Shown: one piece after another, positions 8,920 to 17,203 of the stretch | How positions within the stretch are numbered: position 1 is the stretch's first letter | How the letters are laid out: each line of letters starts with the position of its first letter | Origin: Granulosicoccus antarcticus IMCC3135 | Lineage (GTDB): Bacteria > Pseudomonadota > Gammaproteobacteria > Granulosicoccales > Granulosicoccaceae | DNA length: 64,000 nt | Reading direction: 5' to 3' | Assembly: GCF_002215215.1 (NCBI RefSeq) | Contig: NZ_CP018632.1 | Coordinates: 2,352,501 to 2,416,500 of the forward strand | Translations under genes and position numbers: made by a program | The notes under the pieces: generated by a model | Seen by the model: only the letters and a program-made list of their open reading frames with translations | Told to the model about the DNA's origin: nothing | Database searches by the model: none

Positions 8920-9317
8920 AGCTGTAATGATTGCCTGAGCGCTTGCGCATGGCTGGTTCAGTTCTGGCCCCTGATTGTTCATGATAATAGGGACATGCTT
9001 GTAAATACTATCAACAGATTCATGTTTGTACAGAGCCGGACAAGGTTCATTAGTGCGTCAGTTATCTGTGCCGGAATGCAGGATGTGGCGATCAATGGAG
9101 ATCTTGGTGCGCGGTCGCACCAATCAGGGGCGTAATAGTTGGCATGGCTTTTGGCTGTCAGGCCCAGTTTGCTGAATCAAAGGCGCGGGTTTGCTAAAAC
9201 TCGCTCTGCGTGTATGATCCGTCTATCAAGATAAAGGCTTTTAAAGCGCTGCCTTGAAATTAACTCGGGTTTTCATCGACTCGTCTTTTTTCTCAAATCA
9301 GTTGCAAAGGAGCATTT
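8920..9317. other. 398-base non-coding interval, leader of the PLP enzyme gene
   Basis: No credible gene is visible on either strand. A perfect 8-bp hairpin sits at 9104-9123. A ribosome binding site (AAAGGAG, 9306-9312) precedes the ATG at 9318. No recognisable SAM or other riboswitch pattern was found by eye, and no clear terminator follows the IclR gene. Confidence 0.5.
9104..9123 (+). other. Perfect hairpin in leader region
   Basis: TTGGTGCG and CGCACCAA form an uninterrupted 8-bp stem around a CGGT tetraloop. It is not followed by a U-tract, so it is not a standard terminator. It could also be read as a 20-base protein-binding palindrome. Confidence 0.5.
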
Positions 9318-10523
9318 ATGACTGATACATCCCCAAAAAGCCAAACACCTGGTCAATCCACACTCAGTATCTGGGGTGGCGAGCAGGAGCACGAGCTGTA
9401 CGAGCGCTCGACACAAGTTCCCGTGGTGCACAGCGTATCCTTTGCGTATAAGGATATTGATACCTGGCATGCGGTCGCGTTAGAACAAGCGCCTGGACAT
9501 ATCTATTCGCGCAACACCAATCCGACCGTTCGTGCCTTTGAAGATAAGGTCAAAGAGCTGGAAGGCGCTGAAGCTGCCACCAGTTTTGCCAGTGGCATGG
9601 CGGCTATCAGTAATATCTTTGGAACATTCTTGCGCCCGGGTGATCGTGTTGTGTCTATCAAAGACAGTTACGGTGGTACCAACAAGATATTCACTTCTTT
9701 TTTGCCGCCATTAGACATCGATGTGACACTTTGCGACACGGTGGAATACGCCGAGATTGAGGCTGAGATCGCCAAAGGCTGTACTCTGCTTTATCTGGAG
9801 ACGCCGACTAACCCCACGGTCAAGATCATCGATATCAAGCGTCTTGCCGCTGCTGCAAAAAAGGTAGGCGCATTGGTCGTGGTTGACAATACATTTGCGA
9901 CGCCGATAAACCAGAACCCGTTGCAACTGGGTGCTGATCTGGTTTTGCATTCGGCTTCAAAGTACCTGGGTGGACATGCGGATGCTTTGGGTGGTGTTGC
10001 TTGTGGCAGCAAGGATCTGATCAAGATGGTTTATCACTACCGTGAAATCAATGGTGCAACGCTTTCTCCTATGGATGCGTACAGCTTTATCAGAGGTATG
10101 AAAACTCTGAGTCTGCGTGTAAAGCGCCAGAATGAGAGTGCCATGACCATTGCAACCTGGTTGCAGAATCACCCGGCCATTGAGCTGGTTAATTACCCCG
10201 GGCTTGAAACACACCCTCACCATGATGTTGCCAAGGCTCAGATGAGTGGTTATGGCGGCATGTTGAGTTTTTCGGTTAAGGGTGGGTTGGATGCGATAAA
10301 GTTGTTCTTGCCACGCTTGCAATATGCACACATGGCGGCAAACCTGGGTTGTGTTGAAACAGTTGTTGGACCTCCTGTCACCACCAGCCATGTCGAGTGT
10401 ACCGCCGAGGAGCGTGCAGCTGCGGGCATTCCTGAGGGCTTGGTTCGTTACTCAACGGGTATAGAAGATGTTGAAGATTTGCTCGCGGATCTAGAGCAGG
10501 CTCTGAGCTGCCTGATAACTTGA
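9318..10523 (+). CDS. Cystathionine gamma-synthase/lyase family PLP-dependent enzyme
   Basis: A 401-residue enzyme of the Cys/Met metabolism PLP-dependent family (cystathionine gamma-synthase, beta/gamma-lyases, O-acylhomoserine sulfhydrylases). The PLP lysine is Lys215 in SASKYLGGH. The phosphate-binding SGMAA loop, the LETPTNPT strand, the DNTFATP segment with the aspartate that contacts the cofactor nitrogen, and YSTGIEDVEDL near the C-terminus are all present. Members with this N-terminus (TLSIWGGE...) are usually annotated only as cystathionine gamma-synthase family. Synthase versus lyase activity cannot be settled here. It stands alone with its own ribosome binding site and no met neighbours. 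Confidence 0.85.
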   Translation: MTDTSPKSQTPGQSTLSIWGGEQEHELYERSTQVPVVHSVSFAYKDIDTWHAVALEQAPGHIYSRNTNPTVRAFEDKVKELEGAEAATSFASGMAAISNIFGTFLRPGDRVVSIKDSYGGTNKIFTSFLPPLDIDVTLCDTVEYAEIEAEIAKGCTLLYLETPTNPTVKIIDIKRLAAAAKKVGALVVVDNTFATPINQNPLQLGADLVLHSASKYLGGHADALGGVACGSKDLIKMVYHYREINGATLSPMDAYSFIRGMKTLSLRVKRQNESAMTIATWLQNHPAIELVNYPGLETHPHHDVAKAQMSGYGGMLSFSVKGGLDAIKLFLPRLQYAHMAANLGCVETVVGPPVTTSHVECTAEERAAAGIPEGLVRYSTGIEDVEDLLADLEQALSCLIT

Positions 10524-10863
10524 GCAGAGCCCAGGCTGACTGCGATTTGAACTGAAAATTCGTGCTCAAGGATTGGCGATGCGACTCAAGGAGGAGTCGG
10601 GCAGGGTGAGGCTTGGGCCGATATTGCAAGCATTAATACAAATTTGGGGTGCCCACAGAGACCAGAATATTTTTCTGTCATATTTCTGTTATAAAAAATT
10701 CATATTCACGTTATAAAAAGGATAGAAAACTAACCCTGTCAATAGTGAACTTTACAAGAGAGCCGGCGACAAACGCACTAGTGGCCATTAACGAGCTGGC
10801 ATTACTGTTTTGCTCGACCTCTTCAATATTTCAGAGTCCATTATGACAAAAGGAAAATTCCCA
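10524..10863. other. 340-base non-coding interval with AT-rich promoter region
   Basis: No gene is supported. A GACTC/GAGTC mini-hairpin lies near 10576-10590. An AT-rich tract at 10660-10730 holds a direct repeat of GTTATAAAAA (10688-10697 and 10710-10719, 22 bases apart, about two helical turns), likely part of the promoter or a binding site for the lipoprotein gene downstream. Confidence 0.4.
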
Positions 10864-11994
10864 ATGAGCAATCAACTGAAAAGCGCTTTGACGCTTTCAG
10901 TGCTACTTGCATTAGGCGCATGTAGCAGTGACGATGACAATGACGATATAGGGGACAATGTCGAACAGCCTGATGGCAGTGAGACACAAACCATTTCAGT
11001 CACTCTGAGCAGCGCACAAGAAATACCTGTGCCAACAGGTGTACCGGCCGGTGCCAGCGGTGCTGCAGATGTCGCTGTTGATGCTAATGGTGTTGTAACC
11101 GCCACCGTTGGTGTTAGCAACCTGTCAGGGGCTGCAACCATGGCTCACATCCATCGAGGATTTGCCGGATCGGCTGGTCCGGTACTGATAGGTCTATCCA
11201 GTGATGATGGTGGAACGACATGGACGGTACCTGAGGATGCTCGTGTATTGACTGAAGAGGAAATAGGCGCATTCAATCGAGGTGAGCTGTATTTTAATGT
11301 TCATACAGAAACCAATTCAGCTGGCGAAATCCGTGGTCAGATCGATGCGGGTAACGCGACAACATTCTCGGTGCTGCTGGAAAATATCTCCACAACCGAG
11401 ACACTGGGTGTTGCTTCAGATAGCACCACACAGGCTGTTCCTTTATCTCCTGGGGTTTTCATCGTTCATCGTGATGCAGCTGACAGCCCGCTGTTGTTGC
11501 CACGTGATGCCGCCAATGCGGGTTTGGAGGCCGTTGCTGAAGATGGCAATGTAGCTCTCTATGCCGAAGCGGTTCCTGGTTCTGTGCCTTTCAATACTCC
11601 AGTTGGTGCAGATGCACCGGGTCCGATTGGTCCTGGCGGTGCTTATGAGTTTACCCTGCAGGCGGTAGACGGTGACAAACTTGATTTTGTCGCCATGTTT
11701 ATCCCTTCCAACGATTGGTTCTATACGGCAACTGATGCCGACAACAGTCTTGATCTATTCGTCAATGGCCAGCCTGTTTCCGGAGAAGTGGCCGAGGGCG
11801 AGATAGCTATCTGGGATGCTGGTACAGAAATTGACGAAGAGCCAGGCACAGGGGCCAATCAGGTTCAGCGTCAGGCAGAGGCTAATACCGGTGATGTTGA
11901 TCCCGACACACGGGTCAGCAGTCTGACTGGCCGTGGCCAAACGGTCAATTTGAATGGCCGCGTACTACGAGTGACCATCACTCCACAGCCATGA
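10864..11994 (+). CDS. CHRD and spondin-like domain lipoprotein
   Basis: A 376-residue predicted outer-surface lipoprotein. Signal peptide and lipobox (LGAC, lipidated Cys20) are followed by an acidic linker (SSDDDNDDIGDN). Residues about 40-165 form a CHRD domain, recognised by its repeated beta-strands and the closing HTETNSAGEIRGQI; residues about 170-310 match the bacterial spondin N-terminal domain (SVLLENIST, PLSPGVFIVH, MFIPSNDWFY). The start at 10864 is chosen because AAAGGAA lies just upstream; ATGs at 10843 and further up lack this. Such proteins are common in marine bacteria; the function is unknown, probably adhesion or matrix-related. Confidence 0.82.
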   Translation: MSNQLKSALTLSVLLALGACSSDDDNDDIGDNVEQPDGSETQTISVTLSSAQEIPVPTGVPAGASGAADVAVDANGVVTATVGVSNLSGAATMAHIHRGFAGSAGPVLIGLSSDDGGTTWTVPEDARVLTEEEIGAFNRGELYFNVHTETNSAGEIRGQIDAGNATTFSVLLENISTTETLGVASDSTTQAVPLSPGVFIVHRDAADSPLLLPRDAANAGLEAVAEDGNVALYAEAVPGSVPFNTPVGADAPGPIGPGGAYEFTLQAVDGDKLDFVAMFIPSNDWFYTATDADNSLDLFVNGQPVSGEVAEGEIAIWDAGTEIDEEPGTGANQVQRQAEANTGDVDPDTRVSSLTGRGQTVNLNGRVLRVTITPQP

Positions 11995-12026
11995 GTCGTC
12001 TCTTGAACTCGTAGAGTCGGTACGAG

Positions 12027-12060
12027 CAAACCCGGTGTGACAGTGATCGCACCGGGTTTG
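12027..12060 (+). terminator. Stem-loop after the CHRD/spondin gene
   Basis: A perfect 11-bp stem (CAAACCCGGTG / CACCGGGTTTG) with a 12-base loop follows the stop codon by about 30 bases. The U-tract is missing, so termination here would be inefficient or Rho-assisted; it may mainly protect the 3' end. Confidence 0.5.
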
Positions 12061-12176
12061 CGAACCGACACACGATCACGAAGCGCAGTGATATCAGACG
12101 GCCATCAAGATTGGCTCCCGGTGAAATGAATCCGGCATAAACATGAAACTGCTACCATAAAACGACTTGCACGCAA

Positions 12177-13619
12177 ATGGAGCGGATGATCAGCATGCGT
12201 GATCGGTTAAGGCAGTTGTTCTTCAAGCCAGTGGATGCCATTTCGCTGTCAGTGTTCCGCATTGTGTTCGGTGCACTGCTGCTGTTCGAGAGTGTCAATT
12301 ACGGCATCTTTCTGTGCCTTGATTGCATGTACCGTGACACCTCGCTGCTGTTCAAGTATCACCATTTTGAATGGGTGGGTTTACCGCCGGGTAACGGGCT
12401 GGAGTGGATGTATCTGGCCATGGGCATCAGCGCATTCTGCGTGATGGTTGGCCTCTACTACCGGGTCGCCATCATCGTGACCGCTCTGCTGTTCAGCTGG
12501 TTGTTTCTGCTTGATCAGGCGTTGTACCTGAATCACTTCTATCTGGTCATTATCTACGCGGTGATCATGATCTTTGTACCCGCGCATCGACACCTGTCGC
12601 TCGATGCCATGCGCAAGCCCGAGTGGGCCAGTGCGGTTGTGCCCAACTGGGGGCGGTTGTGGCTAGGTGCGCAGACCGAGATCGTGCTGCTCTATGCCGG
12701 TGTGGTAAAGCTGAATCTTGATTGGCTCAACCTGGAACCGATGCGTTTGTGGATGAACTGGCGCAGTGCCGACGCCGCACCATTTTTCCAGTGGATCACT
12801 CAGGACTGGGGCATTGGGCTGGCAAGTTACGGAGTTATCGTGCTGCATCTGGTGGGTGCTCCTCTATTGCTCTGGCGTCGTACCCGCTTGCCGGTGTTTC
12901 TGGTGTACTGCTGTTTCCATCTGATCAACGCGTTCGTGTTCAGCATCGGTATTTTTCCGTTTCTGACGATCAGTGCCACGCTGATTCTGTTTGATGCCGA
13001 TTGGCCAAGGCAGTTTGCGCGCTGGCTGAGTGAGAGAAAATGGGCGAGGCGCACTGGTGATCCTGGCGGGTTTTCCCGCTGCCTGGCTCATATAGCCGAA
13101 CCGCTGAGTAGCGTGGCATACAGACCCGGATTGACACTGTCGCCTGTCTGGCGGCGGTCGATCGTGATTGGAGTTTGCGTCTGGTTGAGCGTGCAGCTGG
13201 TAGTGCCGTTACGACATTTGGCAGCACCCGGCAATGTGGCCTGGAACGAGGATGGGCATCGTTTCAGCTGGCGCATGAAGCTGCGATCAAAGCAGGGCAC
13301 GACGAAGTTTGTGGTCATCCGCGAGGATGGCAAACGATGGCAGGTAGATCCGGCTGAATATCTCAACAAGAAGCAAGTTGGCAAGATGGCCTGCATTCCT
13401 GATCTCATCTGGCAGTTCGCCCAGTTTCTTGATACCACCTACAGCGAGAACGGTCGCTTTCAGATTGCGGTACATGCTGATGCGATGTGTTCACTGAACA
13501 CTCGTGAGCGAGCGCCTTTGGTAAATCGTTTGGTGGACCTGAGCATGGTAAAACGCTCCGAGCCGGTGACGCAGTGGACCTACCCACTGACAAAGCGGCT
13601 ACCGCATCAATTGTTTTGA
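12177..13619 (+). CDS. HTTM-domain membrane protein (vitamin K-dependent gamma-carboxylase-like)
   Basis: A 480-residue polytopic membrane protein of the HTTM family, the bacterial relatives of vitamin K-dependent gamma-glutamyl carboxylase. Recognisable pieces are LFFKPVDAISLSVFRIVFG near the N-terminus, DQALYLNHFYL (113-123) and YAGVVKLNLDWL (173-184); Lys178 aligns with the catalytic-base lysine region (VKKLDADW) of the animal enzyme. About seven to eight helices lie between 20 and 370, then a soluble C-terminal part. ATGs at 12177, 12186 and 12195 are all possible; a GGAG at 12179 would favour the later ones. Bacterial substrates are unknown. Confidence 0.8.
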   Translation: MERMISMRDRLRQLFFKPVDAISLSVFRIVFGALLLFESVNYGIFLCLDCMYRDTSLLFKYHHFEWVGLPPGNGLEWMYLAMGISAFCVMVGLYYRVAIIVTALLFSWLFLLDQALYLNHFYLVIIYAVIMIFVPAHRHLSLDAMRKPEWASAVVPNWGRLWLGAQTEIVLLYAGVVKLNLDWLNLEPMRLWMNWRSADAAPFFQWITQDWGIGLASYGVIVLHLVGAPLLLWRRTRLPVFLVYCCFHLINAFVFSIGIFPFLTISATLILFDADWPRQFARWLSERKWARRTGDPGGFSRCLAHIAEPLSSVAYRPGLTLSPVWRRSIVIGVCVWLSVQLVVPLRHLAAPGNVAWNEDGHRFSWRMKLRSKQGTTKFVVIREDGKRWQVDPAEYLNKKQVGKMACIPDLIWQFAQFLDTTYSENGRFQIAVHADAMCSLNTRERAPLVNRLVDLSMVKRSEPVTQWTYPLTKRLPHQLF

Positions 13620-13817
13620 ATGGAAATATATTCTGAATTAAATAGACGGTGAGATTTTAACGGGTTCAGCTCAGAGTGGTCGGCAGTCAGGCAAAAGGTA
13701 ATATGAGGGGTCTATAGGACAGATAAGTGGTTCGCGTTTCTCTACAATATCTATGGTTACATTCGCGTAGTGTTTGCGCTCAATTGCAGGCGTCTATATC
13801 CGCATATTTATTTGTTT

Positions 13818-13823
13818 TTGACA
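13818..13823 (+). promoter_or_regulatory. Candidate -35 box of mgsA
   Basis: A consensus TTGACA lies 37 bases before the mgsA start. The matching -10 (around 13841-13847) is weak, so only the -35 is marked. Confidence 0.3.
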
Positions 13824-13860
13824 AATGAACTGCAACTGCCATTTCTACTAGAGCTAAGTA

Positions 13861-14325
13861 ATGAACGTTAAACCACGAGTTGCCCTTATTGCACACGATA
13901 ATACCAAGCCCGATTTAATCGAATGGGCTGGACGACATCGAGCTGAGTTGAAAAAATTTGATATTGTATCTACAGGCACCACAGTTGCCTTGCTAAGCAG
14001 ATCTTATCCTGAATTTTGTCTCACAGCTGTTCGAAGCGGGCCGCTGGGCGGTGATCAGCAAGTGGGTGCAATGATCGCCAATGGGCAGTTGGACATGATG
14101 ATCTTTTTCGAAGACGTGATGACAACGCAGCCGCACGATGTTGATATCAAGGCGCTGTGGCGCCTGGCTGTTTTGTACGAACTACCCATTGCCAGTAATC
14201 GTATCACCGCTGATTTGTTGATGGCGAATCTGGACATCGCGTTTACCTACAAAGAGCGTTATCCGCACCCGGAACAAAAGCATGTGAAATATTTACGCCG
14301 TTCAGTTGAGCCGAGTCTGGAGTGA
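13861..14325 (+). CDS. mgsA: Methylglyoxal synthase
   Basis: A 154-residue cytosolic lyase converting dihydroxyacetone phosphate to methylglyoxal and phosphate, a bypass that relieves sugar-phosphate stress. Full-length against the 152-residue E. coli enzyme. Active-site features are present: VALIAHDNTK (phosphate binding), GPLGGDQQ with Asp65 (the catalytic aspartate), and PHDVDIKAL with His92 and Asp95. The enterobacterial FFWDPL is FFEDVM here, a mild divergence beside the active site. It is a single gene; the downstream space holds an inverted-repeat element. Confidence 0.93.
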   Translation: MNVKPRVALIAHDNTKPDLIEWAGRHRAELKKFDIVSTGTTVALLSRSYPEFCLTAVRSGPLGGDQQVGAMIANGQLDMMIFFEDVMTTQPHDVDIKALWRLAVLYELPIASNRITADLLMANLDIAFTYKERYPHPEQKHVKYLRRSVEPSLE

Positions 14326-14376
14326 TGTGCCGAGCATAATAGGTACTGCCCGGCGCATTTTCTAACGCAAGCTGTT

Positions 14377-14535
14377 AGGGATCGTGAAACAATTAATTAT
14401 CATTTTCAGTCGTCCCTGCATCCTGCCCTGCAGCGTTGTTCGGCGGTTGAATAGCAAGCTATTCGCCCTTCTCACGCCTTGCCGGACAGGCGCAGGACCA
14501 ACTGAAAACTGATACTTAATTATTTCACGATCCCT
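14377..14535. repeat. 159-bp imperfect inverted repeat (MITE-like or giant hairpin element)
   Basis: The outer 34-35 bases of each end (14377-14410 and 14501-14535) match in inverted orientation at about 32 of 35 positions. The symmetry continues more weakly to the centre, where GAATAGC-AA-GCTATTC is perfect (14449-14464). TA dinucleotides lie at or one base outside both ends, as expected of an IS630/mariner-type non-autonomous element, though this is not proof. It fills nearly the whole gap between the convergent mgsA and RCC1-like genes and abuts the stop codon of the latter, so it may also work as a bidirectional terminator. No second copy was noticed in the window. Confidence 0.7.
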
Positions 14536-16007
14536 TAGTTGTCACTCGTCTCAACACTGACGCCGTTAAATCCCAATATGGATCCATCCTGACTGACGGC
14601 AAGGACATCGTAGTGATAGCTTGAACCCGGCGTGACGCTATTATCGTAGAAACTCGTGCCAGGGGTGAATGCATGGAAAACGTGATTTCTCCAGATTTCG
14701 TAGCCATTGAAATTTACGGGCAATGATGTCGGACGATCCCAGAAAAGTTCCAGGTCCTTCGCGCTGTAATTCACAGCCCTCAGCCCTGTGGGTGTTAATG
14801 CCCGGTTTACCGGGGTGTAGTCTGAGCCCATGCCGCTTGAATCCCTGTCCGAATTCACGGTGATAGGGGGGCTTTGTGCGCCACGTTCTCCTGTGGACAT
14901 GTACAGAGCTACGGAATATTCATAGTCGACACCCGGGGTCAGTGTGTCATCAATAAAGCTGTTTCTGTTCGTGGTGGAGGTAAGGAGTGCACCATCGCGA
15001 TAAATGTCTGCCCCAGCCAGCGTAAAAACGTTGTTGATGTCAGTGGTGATTCTCCATGATAGTTCTACTGTCGAATCTGAGTACACATCAGCGCTAAGGT
15101 CGAGTGGTGCGTCGAGCATCGGCAACCCACTATCAGGCAGAAGCGGCTCCCCCGAGTTTTCTCGACCAAAACAGTCAAATCCGTCATCGGCAGTTGAGTA
15201 GCAAATTTTCGTAAAATACCCACCACCGCCATATAAAGCGACAACCTCAGCTCCATTGTTGATATCTGCAATTTTTCCGTCCAGATATTGCTGCCAATCC
15301 TGGTTACTGTTGTTGCTTCTACAGCTCAGCTCCCCTGTGGATTGCAGCCCACAAACCAGATCTCCGGTCATGGCAACATCGATCATGTTTGTGCCGCTCG
15401 GTGCCAGAGACTCAAAGTTGCAGAGAATACTGCTGGTCTCAGTCAAACCGCATAGATTGTTGTCCTTGAGTGCTATTTTCGTAAACGTTTCCTGTTCGTT
15501 GAGTTGCGTTGCCAGGTCGTATTGCCCCCAGCATGACAATTCGTTATTCAGTTTCAAACCACAACTGCTGTTAGCGTCAAGCGCGAGTTGCAGGAAGCGT
15601 TGATCTGATGGTGGCTCTGCATCACCCTGTGTATCCAGGCCCCAACAAAGGGCTCGGCCATCTGTAGTCACGCCGCAGGAAAAATTGATCCCTGCGCTTA
15701 TGCTGAGAAACTGCTCATCCTGAGGTGCATTGAGCTGCCCGAAATCGTTGTCACCCCAGCAATAAGCCGAACCCGATTCAGTCAGTCCACAGACATGGAC
15801 ATCGCCTGCGGCAATCGAGGTGAGCACCGGCGTAGTGGAGGGTGGTTGCAGACGTGTGGATGCGTTGTCGGTCGCACAATTCAAAGCTCCACTGTCATTA
15901 AGCGCACAGATCATGCGGCCGCCAACAGCATAGGACTTGGTTGATTGGGCATGTGCGCTGGTGGTGCACACGATGGCCAGGGTGAATGCCAATAAAATGT
16001 ATTTCAC
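14535..16007 (-). CDS. Secreted RCC1-repeat-like beta-propeller protein with C-terminal fibronectin III-like domains
   Basis: A 490-residue exported protein. The signal peptide ends at AHA-Q (residues 1-20). Residues about 25-265 consist of repeats of the form VCGLTESGSAYCWGDNDFGQL spaced about 40 residues apart, the bacterial RCC1-like pattern, each with paired cysteines. Residues about 290-390 and 395-490 look like two fibronectin type III modules (LDLSADVYSDSTVELSW; TGLRAVNYSAKDLELFWD). It is likely an extracellular or periplasmic binding protein; no catalytic motif is seen. The stop codon overlaps the end of the inverted-repeat element. Confidence 0.75.
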   Translation of the reverse strand: MKYILLAFTLAIVCTTSAHAQSTKSYAVGGRMICALNDSGALNCATDNASTRLQPPSTTPVLTSIAAGDVHVCGLTESGSAYCWGDNDFGQLNAPQDEQFLSISAGINFSCGVTTDGRALCWGLDTQGDAEPPSDQRFLQLALDANSSCGLKLNNELSCWGQYDLATQLNEQETFTKIALKDNNLCGLTETSSILCNFESLAPSGTNMIDVAMTGDLVCGLQSTGELSCRSNNSNQDWQQYLDGKIADINNGAEVVALYGGGGYFTKICYSTADDGFDCFGRENSGEPLLPDSGLPMLDAPLDLSADVYSDSTVELSWRITTDINNVFTLAGADIYRDGALLTSTTNRNSFIDDTLTPGVDYEYSVALYMSTGERGAQSPPITVNSDRDSSGMGSDYTPVNRALTPTGLRAVNYSAKDLELFWDRPTSLPVNFNGYEIWRNHVFHAFTPGTSFYDNSVTPGSSYHYDVLAVSQDGSILGFNGVSVETSDN

Positions 16008-16232
16008 TGTTTATTCCGCTGCCTTTGGAAAAATCAGTCTACTCACTACGATGTATGCAAACATCAAATACAGTGGGCATAATTACCATCGAATGTAAAA
16101 AATGATGACGACATCGCATCCCTTTTCGGTCGACGTCACGACATCACATGATGTTTTACATATCAATGTCATTTTTGCGCAAAGTTTGATTTACAGTGAA
16201 CATAATAGATATTGAATGGAGCTCGTACCTTG

Positions 16233-16952
16233 ATGGGTTTTGACATGAATTACCTGCTGATGGTCATGTTGCCGGGCATGGTCCTGTCTGGACTGGCATC
16301 CATGATGGTCAAGCGCACGTTTGCAAAGTACGAGAAGGTGGGTACGCAGGCGAATATGACAGGGGCGGAAGCTGCCAAGCTCATGCTTGAGCGTCAAGGT
16401 GTGACCGACTGCAAAATCGAAGCGGTATCAGGCCGGCTCAGCGATCACTATGATCCACGCGATAAAACCTTGCGATTGTCCGAACCTGTCTATAACGCTC
16501 GTTCCATATCGGCTATCGGGGTTGCCTGCCACGAAGCTGGTCACGCCTTACAGCATGCGCAGGGCTATCGCTGGTTGCAAATGCGTTCAAAACTTGTGCC
16601 CGTGACCAACATTTCCAGCAAGATGTCGATGCCAGTGATTATGGTCGGTGGACTCTTGATGGGGCTGGTTCCAGTATTTGGCATGCCGGTGTTGTTATTC
16701 GGTTGTGCCTTGTTCGCTGCTGCAGTTGTATTTTCAGTAGTAACGCTACCCGTTGAGTGGGATGCCAGCGCTCGTGCAAAGAAAGCGATGGTTGATGCCG
16801 GAATCGTAACTCAGCAAGAAGCGGGTGGAGCCAGCAATGTGCTCAATGCCGCGTTCCTGACGTATCTTGCTGCCGCCATCGCATCCATCATGACCCTGCT
16901 TTATTATCTGCACCGAACCGGTGTGCTCAGAATGTTGATGAATCGACGTTAG
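16233..16952 (+). CDS. YugP-type membrane zinc metallopeptidase
   Basis: A 239-residue membrane protein of the Zn_peptidase_2 (YugP) family. An N-terminal membrane segment is followed by the HEAGH zinc motif (His100, Glu101, His104 from this start) inside ACHEAGHALQHAQGY, then two central hydrophobic segments and a C-terminal helix. A conserved VEWDASARAKKAM segment follows the central helices. Start: ATG 16233 is used; TTG 16230 and TTG 16212 are in frame, and GGAG at 16218 is closer in spacing to 16230. Role unknown, probably membrane-protein quality control. Confidence 0.8.
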   Translation: MGFDMNYLLMVMLPGMVLSGLASMMVKRTFAKYEKVGTQANMTGAEAAKLMLERQGVTDCKIEAVSGRLSDHYDPRDKTLRLSEPVYNARSISAIGVACHEAGHALQHAQGYRWLQMRSKLVPVTNISSKMSMPVIMVGGLLMGLVPVFGMPVLLFGCALFAAAVVFSVVTLPVEWDASARAKKAMVDAGIVTQQEAGGASNVLNAAFLTYLAAAIASIMTLLYYLHRTGVLRMLMNRR

Positions 16953-17120
16953 TCCGGATTAGTGCCGTGGCATCAGGTGCTGTCGGTATATTCTTTTGCA
17001 ATTCTGAGATTGCGCATTCAGAAGTGAGGATATCCGTTAGAATTCAGAACTCCAGGCTCTGATGCCCGTGTTGTCTATTACAGTTCTTCTCATTCAGGGC
17101 AATGCGCTATTCATGAAAAA

Positions 17121-17145
17121 TGAGCCAGATTCCTGGTCTGGCTCA
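17121..17145 (-). terminator. Hairpin with terminator form on the minus strand, in the leader of the amino acid importer
   Basis: TGAGCCAGA and TCTGGCTCA form a perfect 9-bp stem with a 7-base loop. Read on the minus strand it is followed by TTTTT, the form of an intrinsic terminator, but no minus-strand gene lies to its right for over 4 kb. On the plus strand it lies 60 bases before the binding-protein ribosome binding site and could be a leader structure. Confidence 0.45.
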
Positions 17146-17203
17146 GGTGATGCTTCTGTCACGGATGCCCCATAGGTTCAGGCCCTTTAAAGGAGATCCT
17201 CTC

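Noticed and set aside
8920-9317. SAM or other riboswitch before the cystathionine gamma-synthase family gene
   Set aside because: No conserved riboswitch core could be recognised by eye; only a simple hairpin is supported.
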